From: Motacilla alba alba
Taxonomy: Eukaryota; Chordata; Aves; Passeriformes; Motacillidae
NCBI RefSeq assembly: GCF_015832195.1
Contig: NC_052021.1
Location: forward strand, 25,340,286-25,404,285
Length of the DNA stretch: 64,000 bases
Direction of reading: 5' to 3'
Under the pieces are notes generated by a model. The model was not told where the DNA came from. It saw only the letters and a program-made list of their open reading frames with translations, and made no database searches. Below are positions 23,283 to 35,600 of the stretch, piece by piece. How positions within the stretch are numbered: position 1 is the first letter of the stretch; each line of letters starts with the position of its first letter. The translations under genes and the position numbers were made by a program.

Positions 23283-25478
23283 CTACGAGAGAAGCAGGAA
23301 AGTTATCATCAGGTTTTTCTTAATTTTTCTTTATTACCAGAAAGAATATCAAACAAAAGCTGTTAAGAGAAATACCACAGTGTGGTGGCAACAGCTTAAA
23401 CTGCAGCGCTGTTACAGCTGAGGAATAAACATTGATCCAACTGACAGTGGCTGAAAAAGAAAACAAGAGGAATCCCGTTTTCAGCAGAGAGACAAAGGCT
23501 AGAATCTCGTGTGAAAACTTGTGAACAGTGAAGTCTTGACTTCAGCTGGGCCATTACGTCACCTCCTGATAGCACAGCTCTCCTGTGCCTTACCAGAACA
23601 CTCTGTTTTTGCTATCTGCAGAGCTGCCCTGTAGGCTGTTGATTAGACCAGCAGATTGGCAGACATGAGGCTTGGTTTTTGTTTCTGCTTCCAGCTTTGG
23701 TTCCTGTGTGGCCCTGGACAAGCCATCATAGGTATCTGCTATGAGATCAGCTAAATATTCACAGATAGGGAGGGCAGGAGAAGCTCAGTCGATTTGGTAT
23801 TTTTGTGAATCTGGTCATCTATTTAAGTGCATAAATACTGACAGCAGACCTTGAAAATGCTGGGTTAAAGCAATGTGAGGTATCATTTTCTACCACCTAT
23901 TAAAGGAGGGAAAAAGAAAGAAAAAAGCTGTCAATTTTTTTCTGGCTTCCAGTGCTGCTGAAGTATAATCAATGTTTGTAAAGTACTTTGAAATCCTCGG
24001 ATGAAAGATACTGAAGAACAAATATTCCAAGGGATTCTCCATGCAGAACTTTGCTTTAATTGCTTGATACCTGAGCTTATCAAGACTTTCCTTTAGTAGT
24101 AAGTGTTTTAAAATGCACTGCAGTAGTTTAAAATGCAAGATACACAGAGGGCAGGTTCATACCAGATTAAGTAAAATAAACACTATTTCTCATTCTAAAG
24201 TTCTTCAACATTTTTTTTAAGGGAACTGGGCAAAAGTTAGGGGAACGAAGGCCAGAAATATTTTTTAATGAGAGAGTGCGAGTTTGTAAATAAAACAAGT
24301 TTAGTGGGAAAATAAACTCTCATTCCTTTATCCTAGTGCTTTTAAGCCTACTAATTAATTCCAAATGGCTTAGTTGCAGAAAAGCCAGATGGAGATCAAA
24401 AAAAGAAGGGAAGGCTGGAAGGAGGGTGTTCATCTATTCCTCCAAGCATACACAGCCTGGCATAGGGTCATTCCTCCTTTGAAGAACAGAAGGGTAACAC
24501 CAGATCCAGCATCAGTCAGGATGGCTAAAGAGAAACACTCCAGCTCCTGTGTCAGTCGAGCCACAAACACACAGCCACTCTGGAGTGAGAGAGTGAGGCT
24601 GAACTGTGATGCACACACCCCTGTTTTCCCTTTTGCCTCAGACACACTAGGCACAAAAGCTGTTCTGAAGCATACATGCCAGATTTATTTGTGGATTATT
24701 TAGACTGGTGTTTAAGACTGAATTCATTAACTGAAGCCAATTAGCAATCAACTAGCCCAATGTATAATATAAATTCTCTCTTCCCTCCACTCACAAGCAT
24801 GCTAAAATATAAATTGTGTGGAAGCCCAGTTTAGTGCTAGTGATCTCCAGTTCACCTCCATGTTCCCTACAATTCTGTTGTTATTTTTCTCCTCTTCAGC
24901 TGACATTAAATGGGCACTGGCAGCAGCCTAATGAAACCCACAGTGGTTCAAATCTATTCACCAGCTCTCACCTGGAACACAGCCTGGCTGAGCACATCCC
25001 ATCTTCTGCCATTTCACTATAATCACAACTGAGGCATAACAATAAAGCCTGATTACTCCTTTGGTGCTTTCCCTGACTCCCTCCCTTCTTTCTTATTTCC
25101 CTCCTATACTCAAAAAAGCTTTGGTCTACTCCCTTGTAATAGCAGATGAGTGACACACCACTTCCAGCTGGGGGGTTAAAGCAGTAATTCCAGAGTGCTG
25201 ATGAGATTGCAAGGAGTGGCACAGAGCACTCCAGCACACAGAGAACATACTTCATACTCTATGGCCCTACAGCAACAAGAAACTAGAGCTTAAAGGAACA
25301 AAGCATTGTAACAAACTGCTACAACCCACTCAGGGCCTTTATGGATCCAGTGTTGTCTGAGCAGTTGCAAACTAACACACATGCACACACATGCAAAGGA
25401 ATGCAAGAAAAAATAATAGAAGACTGACTAATATAATATAAAGCAATAGAATGCATAAGAGAGGAGGGTGTTCTGCAC
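23283..25478 (-). other. SORCS3: Intron between exons D and E (2.2 kb)
   Basis: A possible MIR-like SINE tail on the plus strand lies near 23.94-24.03 kb. A short direct repeat built on TTTAAAATGCA occurs near 24.1 kb. No gene or structured element is otherwise visible. Confidence 0.85.
23940..24030 (+). repeat. Possible MIR-like SINE tail
   Basis: The text atgtttgtaaagtactttga, then aatcctcggatgaaagatac resembles the gtaaagtgctttgagatcct ... ggatgaaagg tail shared by ancient amniote CORE-SINEs. The head was not recognised. Confidence 0.4.
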
Positions 25479-25597
25479 CTGAACAAAGACATAATCACCC
25501 TGGACGATCAGGGAGTTATGATCAATGTAGCCTGGAAAAGGTTTGCTGCGAGTGGCTTCACTGCAGTTCTGCATCTTGCAGGTGATGTATTGGGCAT
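25479..25597 (-). CDS. SORCS3: SORCS3 exon D: VPS10 domain, weak donor
   Basis: The exon has 119 bp: two bases completing Tyr100, then residues 101-139, ending in phase 0 at CAG. The acceptor is tcctttcag. The donor is gtgcag, which keeps only GT and the purine at +3 and departs from gtragt at +4 to +6. The peptide has Cys106 and Cys111 in the tract CKMQNCSEA, an N-C-S glycosylation sequon at Asn110, and PFPGYIDHNSLIVQGDYVFVQ in the SorCS3 style. Reading past the donor adds about 18 residues before a stop, so retention of the next intron would truncate the receptor inside the propeller. Confidence 0.94.
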
Positions 25598-26999
25598 CTG
25601 AAAGGAAAAGAACAAAAACAATACACTTGAGATCCTGAGTGCAGATTCTTCCTACTGTCATAAACCTGTTTGCTGAGGTGGCACTTTTGCTTCCCAGATC
25701 CATGTGAAGTGAATAGGCATCACCCATTCAACACCACACAACCCTTCTTTCCCCTACATCCTTTGTAAATCCACCCTTGATTACTTTCTTCTCTTAATAT
25801 TCTTCCTTCTTTAAGTGCTTCAGCCTCCCATTATTTCTTTAATTCTGCCCTAGATCAGATGTCAGAGCTATACATTTTACCAAGGGAAAACCTTCTATGA
25901 TGCACTTCTGTATTTCCTACAACACTTACACTCTGTCGAGTAATTCAGATCAACTTGAAAAGTACCTCAGACCAACCCCTGCTCAGGGGTTTTACCTGCT
26001 TTGCTGTTGACAGCATAGGTAGATGCACTCTGGCAGACCTGGGCAATCATTCCACACTCTCTTGTAACTAGAAGTCTCAGTAGTTTCAAATTAAATGGTC
26101 TAAATGCAGCCATCCATCTCACAGCCATGCCAGCCACATCATCCACTGTCACTACGTGGGATGTCCCCACCTCCTATTCTGAAGCACTGCAAGGTGCCTA
26201 TCTCATAATCTGTCACCTGAATTTCTTCATGGGGACAATTTATCCTAGAATACAGAACTAGATTCTCAGTAGTCTGTTTGGACTCTTCCAGAGTCATAAA
26301 GAATTTGCACTTTGTTTTATGACAAACCTGGTCCACATAAAAAACAATTTTCGCTTTTTAACATTAGTGCTTCCATGATAGAAACACTACATTGCATTTA
26401 ATGTTAGAAGAACTTCTAGTCATTTTCCTTGGAGAGCCACAGCCCCTTGTTTGATATAATTACCACCTTCAGATCAGAGAAATTAGCACTTTACACTGAA
26501 ATAGAAATGGCTGGAATTTTACCATCTTGTATTTAATCTTGTTTTTAATTAAAATCTATCATTTGACATTTCTTTCCTTGCTTCTAAGGGCTGTTGACTT
26601 CTGCTTGAAACAGACATACAGGGTGACAAACCTTCAGGAAAGTTCGATGAGGGATGATTTTTCTCTGGCATTTGCAGGGTTCTTGGAATATATAAAGTGC
26701 TAAGTATTATTAGTTGCTGCTGTTTATAACATTTTATGCTTTCACAGCTCGCTGCAAAACATTAATGAACACAGGCTCGGCAGCATGATCGAAATGTTCC
26801 CTTCAGAGGAACATGGTTTTTTCCACATTAGCCACGAGAGGGCAGGGAACGACGTAATTCCCAGCCTGCTCATTCCTGTGAACTCAGGAAAGTTCCTTTC
26901 CAGCCCTCTGCTCCTCTGCAGCCAGGAAGGAGGGGGACAGGGGTGTCACAGTCTCTCCACCACCCAACACTGCTGTGTGGTGCAGCATGTCCCCTCCTT

Positions 27000-27295
27000 A
27001 TCCTAAGAGAGCTGAAAGGTCACAATAAAGTCTCCTCAGAACCTTCTCTTCTCCAGGCTGAGCAAGCCCAGCTGTGTCAGCCTTCACATGGAGATGTGTT
27101 TCAGCCCTTGATCATCTCTGTGGCCTCTGCTGGACTTGCTCCAACAGGTCCACGGCTCTCCTGTGCTGAGGGCTCCAGAGCTGGACACAGAACTCCAGAA
27201 GGGCTCTCCCACTATTCCACAACAAAGCTCCTGAGCGAAATATGTGCCGATCCTGAGCTTCAGCAAAGCAGCCTCGGTTGAAATGGTCCTACTGC
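27000..27295 (-). mobile_element. CR1 LINE internal fragment, avian type
   Basis: The plus strand carries ccttctcttctccaggctga, then cctgtgctgagggctccaga and gctggacacagaactccag, standard antisense text of the CR1 reverse-transcriptase 3' region, so the element lies on the minus strand like SORCS3. Both ends are truncated. Frames over it are broken relics, not a working protein. Confidence 0.85.
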
Positions 27296-27324
27296 TGCCT
27301 GAGCTTTGAAAAGTCTGGGGGATT

Positions 27325-27440
27325 AAGGAATCTCCTCCACAAGAGATTTTAAAGAGCAGGCCAGGTTGACATCCATTAGAGGAGACTGAAGTTTCTTGGA
27401 TCCTGCTTTAATGGAGGAATGGGGACTATCCCTATTTCTG
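27325..27440 (+). mobile_element. Ancient CR1 3' fragment (turtle-like type)
   Basis: The text gagattttaaagagcaggcc ... gaagtttcttggatcctgct ... ggaatggggactatccc follows an older CR1 3' end common in turtles and crocodilians (gatttttaagagcaggttag ... ggtttacttggtcctgcc ... gggctggactagatgacc). It is strongly diverged and lies in the opposite orientation to the CR1 fragment beside it. Confidence 0.5.
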
Positions 27441-27799
27441 CTGTGATCACAGGAGTCTGTGCAGCAGTGATTGTATCATTGATGAAGATTTACTAAGGCA
27501 ATTCCTGTGAACTTTTACAGTGCAATTCTCCATGGCTTCAATTCTAAAATTCCAGTAATAACTACTAAAGGGCAGAGCACTGAAATTGTTTAAGCTAATC
27601 TCCCAAACAGCCAAACACTGAGATGTGCACAAGAAGGAAAGCTCCTTTTGCTACAGCAGACAGAAAGAAGGAAAAGCAGGCTCCTTGCAGTGCCTCGTTC
27701 TCACTTTTTTTCCTAGGGGAAGACTTTCTGTGTTCACATTAACTCAAGGATTTTTTCCGTTTCATTCTTGCGGACATTTCATGTGACTCCACTGGCAGA

Positions 27800-27912
27800 G
27801 GTTTGTAATTTAGCATTAATTAATGTCAATTAATGTATTCAGTTGCTAAGCTCTGGAATTAATTTCATTAGTTTTCCCGCACAGATGTTTTCCTTGCCAT
27901 AGGTAATTAGGA
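27800..27912. promoter_or_regulatory. Cluster of TAAT-core motifs (candidate only)
   Basis: About six TAAT/ATTA cores, several as TAATTA or ATTAATTAAT, fall within roughly 110 bases. TAAT is the core recognised by most homeodomain factors. This is only composition evidence; in AT-rich intron it may be chance. Confidence 0.2.
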
Positions 27913-28904
27913 CATTATGCTTTTCATTTCCAGAACCCTCACCTCCAACAACAGCTGCTGTTTTTAATATACAACAAAGTCACACTGTGCCTGGAGAGAA
28001 GAACATAGCAACTCCCAGCTCTTAAACCCCCAGATGTGTTAATTTTTGACAGGTTTAGACACCCAGAGTAGGAATCTTCTCAGGGAGTTGCAGCTATTTC
28101 TAAAGAGGAAGCAAGAAAAGTCACAGAGCACAGCAGAGGAGACATCTTGTAAGGGAAATCTCTGACAAAATTAATCTGTTTCAGTGGTGAAAGAGAATTG
28201 CAAAAGCTAACACAGAAAAAGTTAAGAGCTAGGGGGACCCTGTATCATGAAATATTTTAGGTTTTTTTCCATTTAGCTTGAGCACCATTCCCATATGTTC
28301 TCAATACAAATGGATCCAACCTGTCCCAGAGACATTTCTTGGCTCAGCTGGTGGAGGAGGAAGGTTATTGCTGGTTACTGGAGGCTGGCTGGCCTCTGCA
28401 AAAGTAAACAGGAGAGTTTTAGATCCCTTCCTAAAGCAATGGGACTTTCTTCGGGATATTTTGTTGACAAGTGCTTTTTTTGGATTAAATATCAAACCCT
28501 AATATACACTGCTTCCTAGCGTAAGCTTGCGCGTATGTCTTCTCAAAACCTTATTAGATCACAGGGAGAGCCAGAGAAAATGGTCATTGTACTCTGCAAA
28601 TGTATAATTTATATTTTTATACATCTTTAGTTCACTGAGGAATGTGTCTTTTCCTCTATCAATTAACCCACTGGGACAAATCAGGAGTTTCATGCAATGT
28701 AGTCAATGATCTGTTTCTCTCACAGGTTTTCTTTGGAGCATCCCAGTTCATTACTGTAAAACTCAGACACCAGGGACAATTCCTGCTTTTGAAGCATGAC
28801 TGGCATCCTGAACTAATGACCCATAAGAACACAGTAGTGACATACGTCACTGAAAGACCCAGGCCTGTAACTCCTCTGCCCCAGTGACTAATAAAACAAG
28901 TCTA

Positions 28905-29095
28905 GGTTGCCTTAGCAGTGCAGGTACATCTTCAGCATTCACAACCTCCCATGGCAATGAATTCCACAGTTTAAATAAATGTTCTCCCATACTTTAATCT
29001 TTTGTTTTTTGGGTTTTTTTTTTTTTTTGAGAAACACACAAAATTATGTTCTTTATCCATTTCCATCTGGTCTGAATGTTGGTTTGTGAAACATG
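28905..29095. repeat. Possible degraded CR1/L3-like remnant
   Basis: The text cccatggcaatgaattccac agtttaa resembles a stretch of ancient CR1/L3 elements (ggcaatgagttccacaggtta). The flanks, including a T-run at about 29014-29027, were not assigned. Confidence 0.3.
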
Positions 29096-30366
29096 CATGG
29101 TGTGGGAATATGCTCACAACTCTCCAGGACTCAGCAACTGCAAAGCAATTAACCAGTAATGAAGATCAGTGAAACGAAACCATCCCATTTACTAACTACC
29201 CACAAATCTGTTTTTATCCTGCTGCTACTCTTTCTTCATTGCATGTCAGCATCAGAAATCTTTCTTTACAGAGGGAAGTATATCCTCCACCATTTCTGGC
29301 ATAAAGCTATAATGAGAGAAACTAACAGATGTCATTCTCCAGGACAAATACTAATCATGATCAGGAAAAAAGCTAATCACAAGCAGAAAAAGAAAAAGAA
29401 ATCACTGCACAGGTTTAGGGCACTACGGGAATTAATTCACCACTGTAGCTACGTTAGGAAAAGACTGCCAGGCTAGGCTGCCTACTCATTTTTTCCACAA
29501 CAGTGATTGTTTTATTCTTCCCAGCAATTTCCTGTGAAAACAGAAATTAAAGTACTAGTGCAGCTTTGTGATTCAGGCACTGTTGGCCAGATGCTCAGTC
29601 CCTGTGGATCAGCAAGCAGAACATGTCTGCTGGCCCCAGGTGAGACTTTGGTCTTACCTGCATCACAGCAGCACCTAAATTATCTTTCAGTAGGAAAAGC
29701 TGCTATGTAAATCAGGACAGCAGAAGAAAAGCAAGGGAAACAAAACCACTTTTTAAATATCAGGAGCTCTCTAAATCTTTGCCAGCACATTAGAAAACCC
29801 CTTAGCTTCTTTCATCCACACTTAAAAAAAAATAAAACTTTAAATAAATTGGTCTCTTATCTACAAAAGCAAAGGCATGGCTTATAAATGTAACAGTTGT
29901 TTTACTGTCTATAGAAACAGCCATTCAGACATCCCCTGAGTCAGTTTTGCCATTCTCTGGAGGGCCAGTGGGTACCCAGTTAGTCTCCAAATGCCTTGTA
30001 GGAATCCATCTTTCTAATTTGCACCAACAGTCTGGATTTCTCAGTAGGCACCACCTGAATAAAAATTACCTCCCATTCAATTAGCTTGAATCAGGCCTTA
30101 CTGGGATAACCCCACCAAGCTCAAATCAGGTAAGCCTGTTAATTTTAGGATCTTGTGTATTCTTCACAAATCTGAACCCCCCATGTGTCATTAAGTTTAT
30201 ACCTTCTGAAAGCACTTTAGGTTGCATTTGTGTAAACCTAGATTTAACTTCCACCATCATCCTACCCGCTGGCTGTGTGGTGAATTTAACACAGAGAAGC
30301 TTATCGTGTGATTAAGAACCATAGGGGATTAATTGTCTTACTGGGGTGTTGCCCTGAAGCCAGACC

Positions 30367-30448
30367 AAAAAAAAAAAAAAAACCCACCAAAAAAAAAAAA
30401 CCCCAAAAAAACAACAACAACAACAACAAAAAAAAAAAAAAAAAAAAA
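30367..30448. repeat. A-rich tract with (CAA)n
   Basis: Long A-runs interrupted by short C-runs and six CAA units. No processed transcript was recognised upstream on either strand, so I treat it as simple low-complexity sequence. Confidence 0.9.
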
Positions 30449-30932
30449 TCACAATTCCTGCTGACTGTGCTGGCTTGCCTTTGATCCTGTTCCAAAATCA
30501 AAGTGAAACACCAGGGACACCCAAGCGTACAAATGGAAATGTGAGATAACATTCATATGAACTTCTTCCAACCAGAAAAATCAGTTTTACCACCATGCTC
30601 TCAGCCCCAGATTGATAGGGATTGGGTCTGAAGCCTTTGAAAAATAAACAGCAGCATCACACACATTCCACAAGATGAAAATTTGCGTGGTGCTCTCCAA
30701 AACTTGCACAACAGGATGAAAACCATAAAAGGCAGCGATTAGCCCTGCAAATCTGTCTCCACCAACAGAAATAAATTGAGCAGGCTGTACTCAACTTGCT
30801 CATCATTACCTGCACCCTACTTTGATGAGACACAGTGTGTTCAGGAGTCCACATTTTTTCTGGATTCCAAGGGGAAACAAAGAAAGAAAAAGTAGGGAGA
30901 AGGCACACTCAAGAACAACGCTGCTTGCCAGA

Positions 30933-30990
30933 TCCTCAGCAGGTGTAAATCAATGCCACTGAAGTTGTACTGATTTATGCCTGCTGAGGA
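30933..30990. repeat. Fold-back element, 20-bp arms
   Basis: The arm 30933-30952 (TCCTCAGCAGGTGTAAATCA) is matched by the inverted arm 30971-30990 at 18 of 20 positions, and both differences are G-U pairs in RNA. An 18-base loop lies between. The arms resemble a palindromic repeat (ctcagctggtgtaaatcag ... ctgatttacaccagctgag) that I remember as widespread in sauropsid DNA; I cannot name the family. Confidence 0.7.
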
Positions 30991-32593
30991 ACTCTTGTTT
31001 TGGTCCTTGCAAACATTTTACATTATGTACCTAAGCACAATAAATTCAGTGCACAGACAGACCATAATCAGAGAGCAGAGATAGAGTTACTGGTGTTCTA
31101 GCAAGGAGAGCCCAGTACTAAGGTTGCTCTCTGCCCACTGAGAGATGAATATCCCTCAAATGCATCACCAGAATACAGCTCCCTAAACATCATGTGTAGT
31201 GCTTCATCTCCATGACCTCAAGTTTTTACTGACTACTAACAGCAGTATTTTGTGCTGAAACAGACACAGTCCTGTTGGAATATTTCCTTTTAGCATGTCC
31301 TAAGAAATAGAAAGCCTCACATTCCCAGGCTTGCTGCCACATCAGGCAAGTGAAATTGAGGGGAGAAATAATAATCACAGATCACAAATGATAAGAAATA
31401 GAGATAATGCATTCTTTCACTGTCACTAATCCTACATTTCTTGAAAGGAAAAGACCTTCAAAACTTTACGGTTTCTATCACAACTATCAAAATTCATATT
31501 CCAAGAAGTTCTCTTTCAGGTTAAATTTCCTAAGTTAAAAACCAGAATACCTTACAATTAACTTTTCAGGTATTTTTTTAAGCTTTCAGTGACAAAATGC
31601 ACATTTTAAGTAGCACCACTGCATTTGAGGGTACAATTAAAGGGAGAACTTTTTCCATTTAAAAAATAATTAATTGAAGGCATCATTAAAACTTCTGTAC
31701 TGCAAATGGTAAAAACCTTCCTGTTATGTTGCAGGAAAACTCTATTTACCGAGGAAACAATATGGAATTAAAATGACTGGATCTCTGGCAGCTGGGCATT
31801 CACTGTGATGCCTGCCTGAGGCAATCCAATGTTGTGGAAAAGAAATCCATGGAGAAAGATCTGCAAAGGCAGTGGAGCTCAAAGATAAACCTTGAGAAAG
31901 CCTGGATGGGAGGAGAAAAGGCCAGCAGGTGGCTGAGTGCGCCTGAGAGAATTTACAGCCAATTAGGAAAATATTTTGGAGTTGCAGGTAAAGCAGGCTC
32001 CTGGAATAGGAAAAAAAAAACAAAAAACAAAAACAAACACCTCAAGAGGCAAAGCAGGGAGGGAAAGGAGCTGATGAAAGTGAAGGACAATGACAGGACA
32101 TGCAGTAACAGTGAAGAACACACTCAGACTGGCCATTAAAATGTTTCTAATTGGGTATTTTCAAAGGTAGTACCTTAGGCAGAGTATCCCAGGTCTGCTA
32201 AAACGATGAAGCTATGAACAAGGTGATGTTATGTACTGTGTGAACAAACAGCAGCTAGACTTCGTGACCAGGAACTTCTCTTCAGTGTCATGTTCCCATC
32301 AATAAAAATCATGTAAGAAGAAATAAAAGTGTTGTGTGTAGTAACTCTAGTTACTGCTTATCACCTATTCTTCCTTACCATGTCCTCAGCTCCTTTCACA
32401 GCCTGGTTAACCCAACTTTTTTGCCCTGCTGGAAAGGCATCTCTTCTGACAGACCTAAATTGGAACAGCCAAACTCCTTGTACTACATGAGTGAATCACT
32501 AAAAGAAGTGAGATTTCTACTGTTGTATTGTATGGTTACAAGAATATGAGGAGAGCCCAGTATACCACAATATTTGGAAGCTGATGTACTTAC

Positions 32594-32658
32594 AACCATC
32601 CACTGTCCTTGCCTCCAGGTGCACGAGGTCAGGCTCTCTTCCATTCCCCATCATAGAC
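32594..32658 (-). CDS. SORCS3: SORCS3 exon C: VPS10 domain
   Basis: This 65-bp exon carries the last base of Trp78, residues 79-99 and the first base of Tyr100. The acceptor is ccttttacag and the donor is GGTT followed by the strong gtaagt. The peptide reads SMMGNGREPDLVHLEARTVDG. The EPDLVHLEARTVDG part agrees with SorCS3 rather than with the SorCS1 version I remember (EADLVHMEVRTTDG), so it helps to assign the paralogue. Joining to exon D gives GYAQYITC across the junction. Confidence 0.95.
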
Positions 32659-35600
32659 CTGTAAAAGGCAGATTGAGACAAGGGCATTAAAAACAACATA
32701 TACCATGAATGGCTGAGATATTGCTCTCGAAGGAGATCCTGTTTAGCTGGACATAAAATCATACTCACAAATAAGAACCGATAATTTTAAAAGAATTTGG
32801 GAGTTTTCCCTAAAAAGAACTTGAATATTTTTAAGAAATTCTACTAGTTTGTCCAATAAATGTCATTGTACTGAGGAGTTCTTTATTTCTAATCCCTTTA
32901 CTTCACTTCTCTCCACCTGGAGACCCTTTCCTGTTCTCGTTGGCATGCGAAATTTTGATGTTTCTCCTTGTTTGGTCAGAAGGATGCATTTCAGCTCAGG
33001 GTGGAATACAGAAGACTTTAATTGATGGGATAATAGTATTTGCCAGCATACTAATTATAGCTGTTCCTTTATATTGGACATTTTATGCACATTTGCTTAA
33101 TTGACACTCTTAATGATCAATGTTCCCTCATTAATTAAGAAGTTTTAAAAACTCATTTTATCCTGAGACATTTTATCACTTCTGATCTAATAAAAACAGT
33201 ATTCCATTAATAAAAGAAGTGTCACATTGAAAATGACTGTTTGTTCCCTCTGAATTAACAAGTAATAAAGTAAAGACATTGGGCACTGCAAATAAGGAGT
33301 TCATGGAATTAAAATTTATTTCCATCGTTGAGGTTCCCCTGGACTGGCACTGGTGGCCTCATCAATTCCCTGGAAGATTCCAAACGGCCAGTGGTGTGAC
33401 GGACAGCCTGAATGATGATGACTGCTCTACATGCCAATCCCTCTGTACAGCTGCCTCAGCAGCATCTCTGACAATAGCCTTGTTTCTGGTCTTGATCCTA
33501 TCACCCAAGTCACAATCCTGGATTAAAGCTAAGGGTTAAACAACCAGTTTCTTGTTAGCTGCCTGACCTCCTAGTTAATAGAAGCATGAGGGAAGACACA
33601 TATTCATTTCCAGTGATAGAAAAATTAGATGTTCTCTTCAAACCCTCATTATTTTTCAGGAAATCAGAAGAGAGATTCAAACAGTGATTTAGACCCTAAT
33701 TCAGTTCCCACTAACTGTAATCAGAGGCACCTCCAGTGCTTAATCATCATGTGCATTAACTAATAACTATTATAAAAATGTTAACAAGACTGTGTCCTGA
33801 TTAATCTTTACTTTTGCTTGACAAAATATATAGCAATTCACTAGCTAGAAAAGGTTTCATTCTCCTTTGTTGGGGACAGAAGTTCAGAAAATACTCTGAA
33901 CAAGCATTGCTTTTACCTCTTCTCCATTTATAATAAATTTTATGTATGGCAAGGCGTTATTTCCCTAAACATTTCACTTCCACTTAAAATCTCTGCTTCC
34001 TGATAATTGACACCAAGTTAGGGGGGAAGGAAGCACTTTCCTAGAGTGTTTTTAATATGCCTGCTATGATCAGCAGATTTAGGGCCAAAATGTGGGGCCT
34101 GCTCATCACAATTCATTTCAAGATAGACAGATGCCAGTGACAAACAGCTCTAAAAGCAGGACAAAGCTAGCATAACTCCTCTTTATTCTTGTTTATTTAA
34201 GTAGGATTTAAATACTGGAACTGGAATATTGGAATAGCCCACCTGGAACTGGGCTATTGCAGAAGACACAGTACAGCTTTATCAGTTCATTCCTTCCCCT
34301 GACCTCACACACCTCCAGGGGATGTGAACTCTCCAAAGAAACAAGGAATAGATTTCACAAATTTGAATATTTTGTCTTTGAAGAATGGAACAATGGTGCT
34401 CATCCAGCAAAGCACGTGAGTCTACACTCAGGTGTTTTGTGAATTTCCTCCTCACAGTGCTATTCTGACCCCAAGAGAAACATCTTTTGCATCTGCTCAG
34501 GCAAAGACAGCCAATTTTATGAGCCATAATTTACATCAAACTTTTAGGTGCCTTAAGAGAAGCATATAAAGATCTGGATCCCTCAAGCCTGAAAGTAGTC
34601 ACTCGCATATTACTTAGTCTCAGCCAGTACTGGGACTGTAGGAGCTTCAATTCAAAGTAGAATTAAGCCATCAATTGTCCCAAGGGGGTACAGAACAAGG
34701 CCAGCTGAAACACAGCTGGTGACAAACCTCCAGGACTTCCTTTCTTCTGATGTCTCCTAATCTCTCTGACTTAGAAATGTGATGACAAAGATGAAAAGTA
34801 AGATCCAGAGGAGGAAATTCCTAAAGCCAAAGAGGACATCTGAGGAAGTCAAGATCCACGACTTCCTATCTGCCAGATCTTTCTCCCTTCATTAGAAAAT
34901 ACACATTTCATTGCTTTGATATACCACTGGCTTAATTTATTTGTGACAGCACAAGGTCATGGTCAGGCCCACAATATTAAATGCCAACATGAAAAATCAG
35001 TTGTAAAGAACAAGCAAAATACAAATACACATCTGCTCAAACCATTATTAACCGTACAGAGCTGACAGCCAGAAACATATCACTTCCATCTGGATTCTGC
35101 TGAGGGCTTACTGACCAGCATTTTTGTAATGTCACATTTTTTTGGATCATGCTGTCTTCTTCCATGGTAGCCCTAGGATATTTCTTTATACATCTCTCCA
35201 TACCACCTGAAAAGCCACATAAAGTAATACTCATCTTACCCAGTTGTACTTCACAGATACTTAACTCTGAACTAATCACACTCAACTCTCTTTGCAGGCA
35301 GAGAGATGAAACAGCCAGTTTTGCACTCTGCATCAGCTGAACAGTGTTAGATATGACTTTGTGAGAATATATCCTAGAAAGACCTGTTTCTCTCCATTGA
35401 ATTTAAGATGACTGGACACTCACACTACAGACACCCACAGGTGATCACATAAAGGTCCCAAAGTAGGAAACACAACAGACATGAAATACGTTTATTACCT
35501 AATTTTAAAAATACAAATTACAGATGAGATATGGATTGCAATTAAAGGGGTAATTGAATGTCCTGAGCAGTCCTCTTTCTGAGAAATGTTTTATATAGCT

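Larger units (their letters stand above)
25598..32593 (-). other. SORCS3: Intron between exons C and D (7.0 kb)
   Basis: The intron holds a 20-bp fold-back repeat at 30.93-30.99 kb and an A-rich tract at 30.37-30.45 kb. It also has a possible old CR1/L3-like scrap near 28.9-29.1 kb. A cluster of TAAT cores lies at 27.80-27.91 kb, and two unlike CR1 fragments sit back to back at 27.0-27.44 kb. No other gene is visible. Confidence 0.85.

Noticed and set aside
30301..30552. Possible processed pseudogene ending in the A-rich tract
   Set aside because: The A-run is interrupted by C-runs and CAA units, and no gene-like sequence precedes it on either strand.
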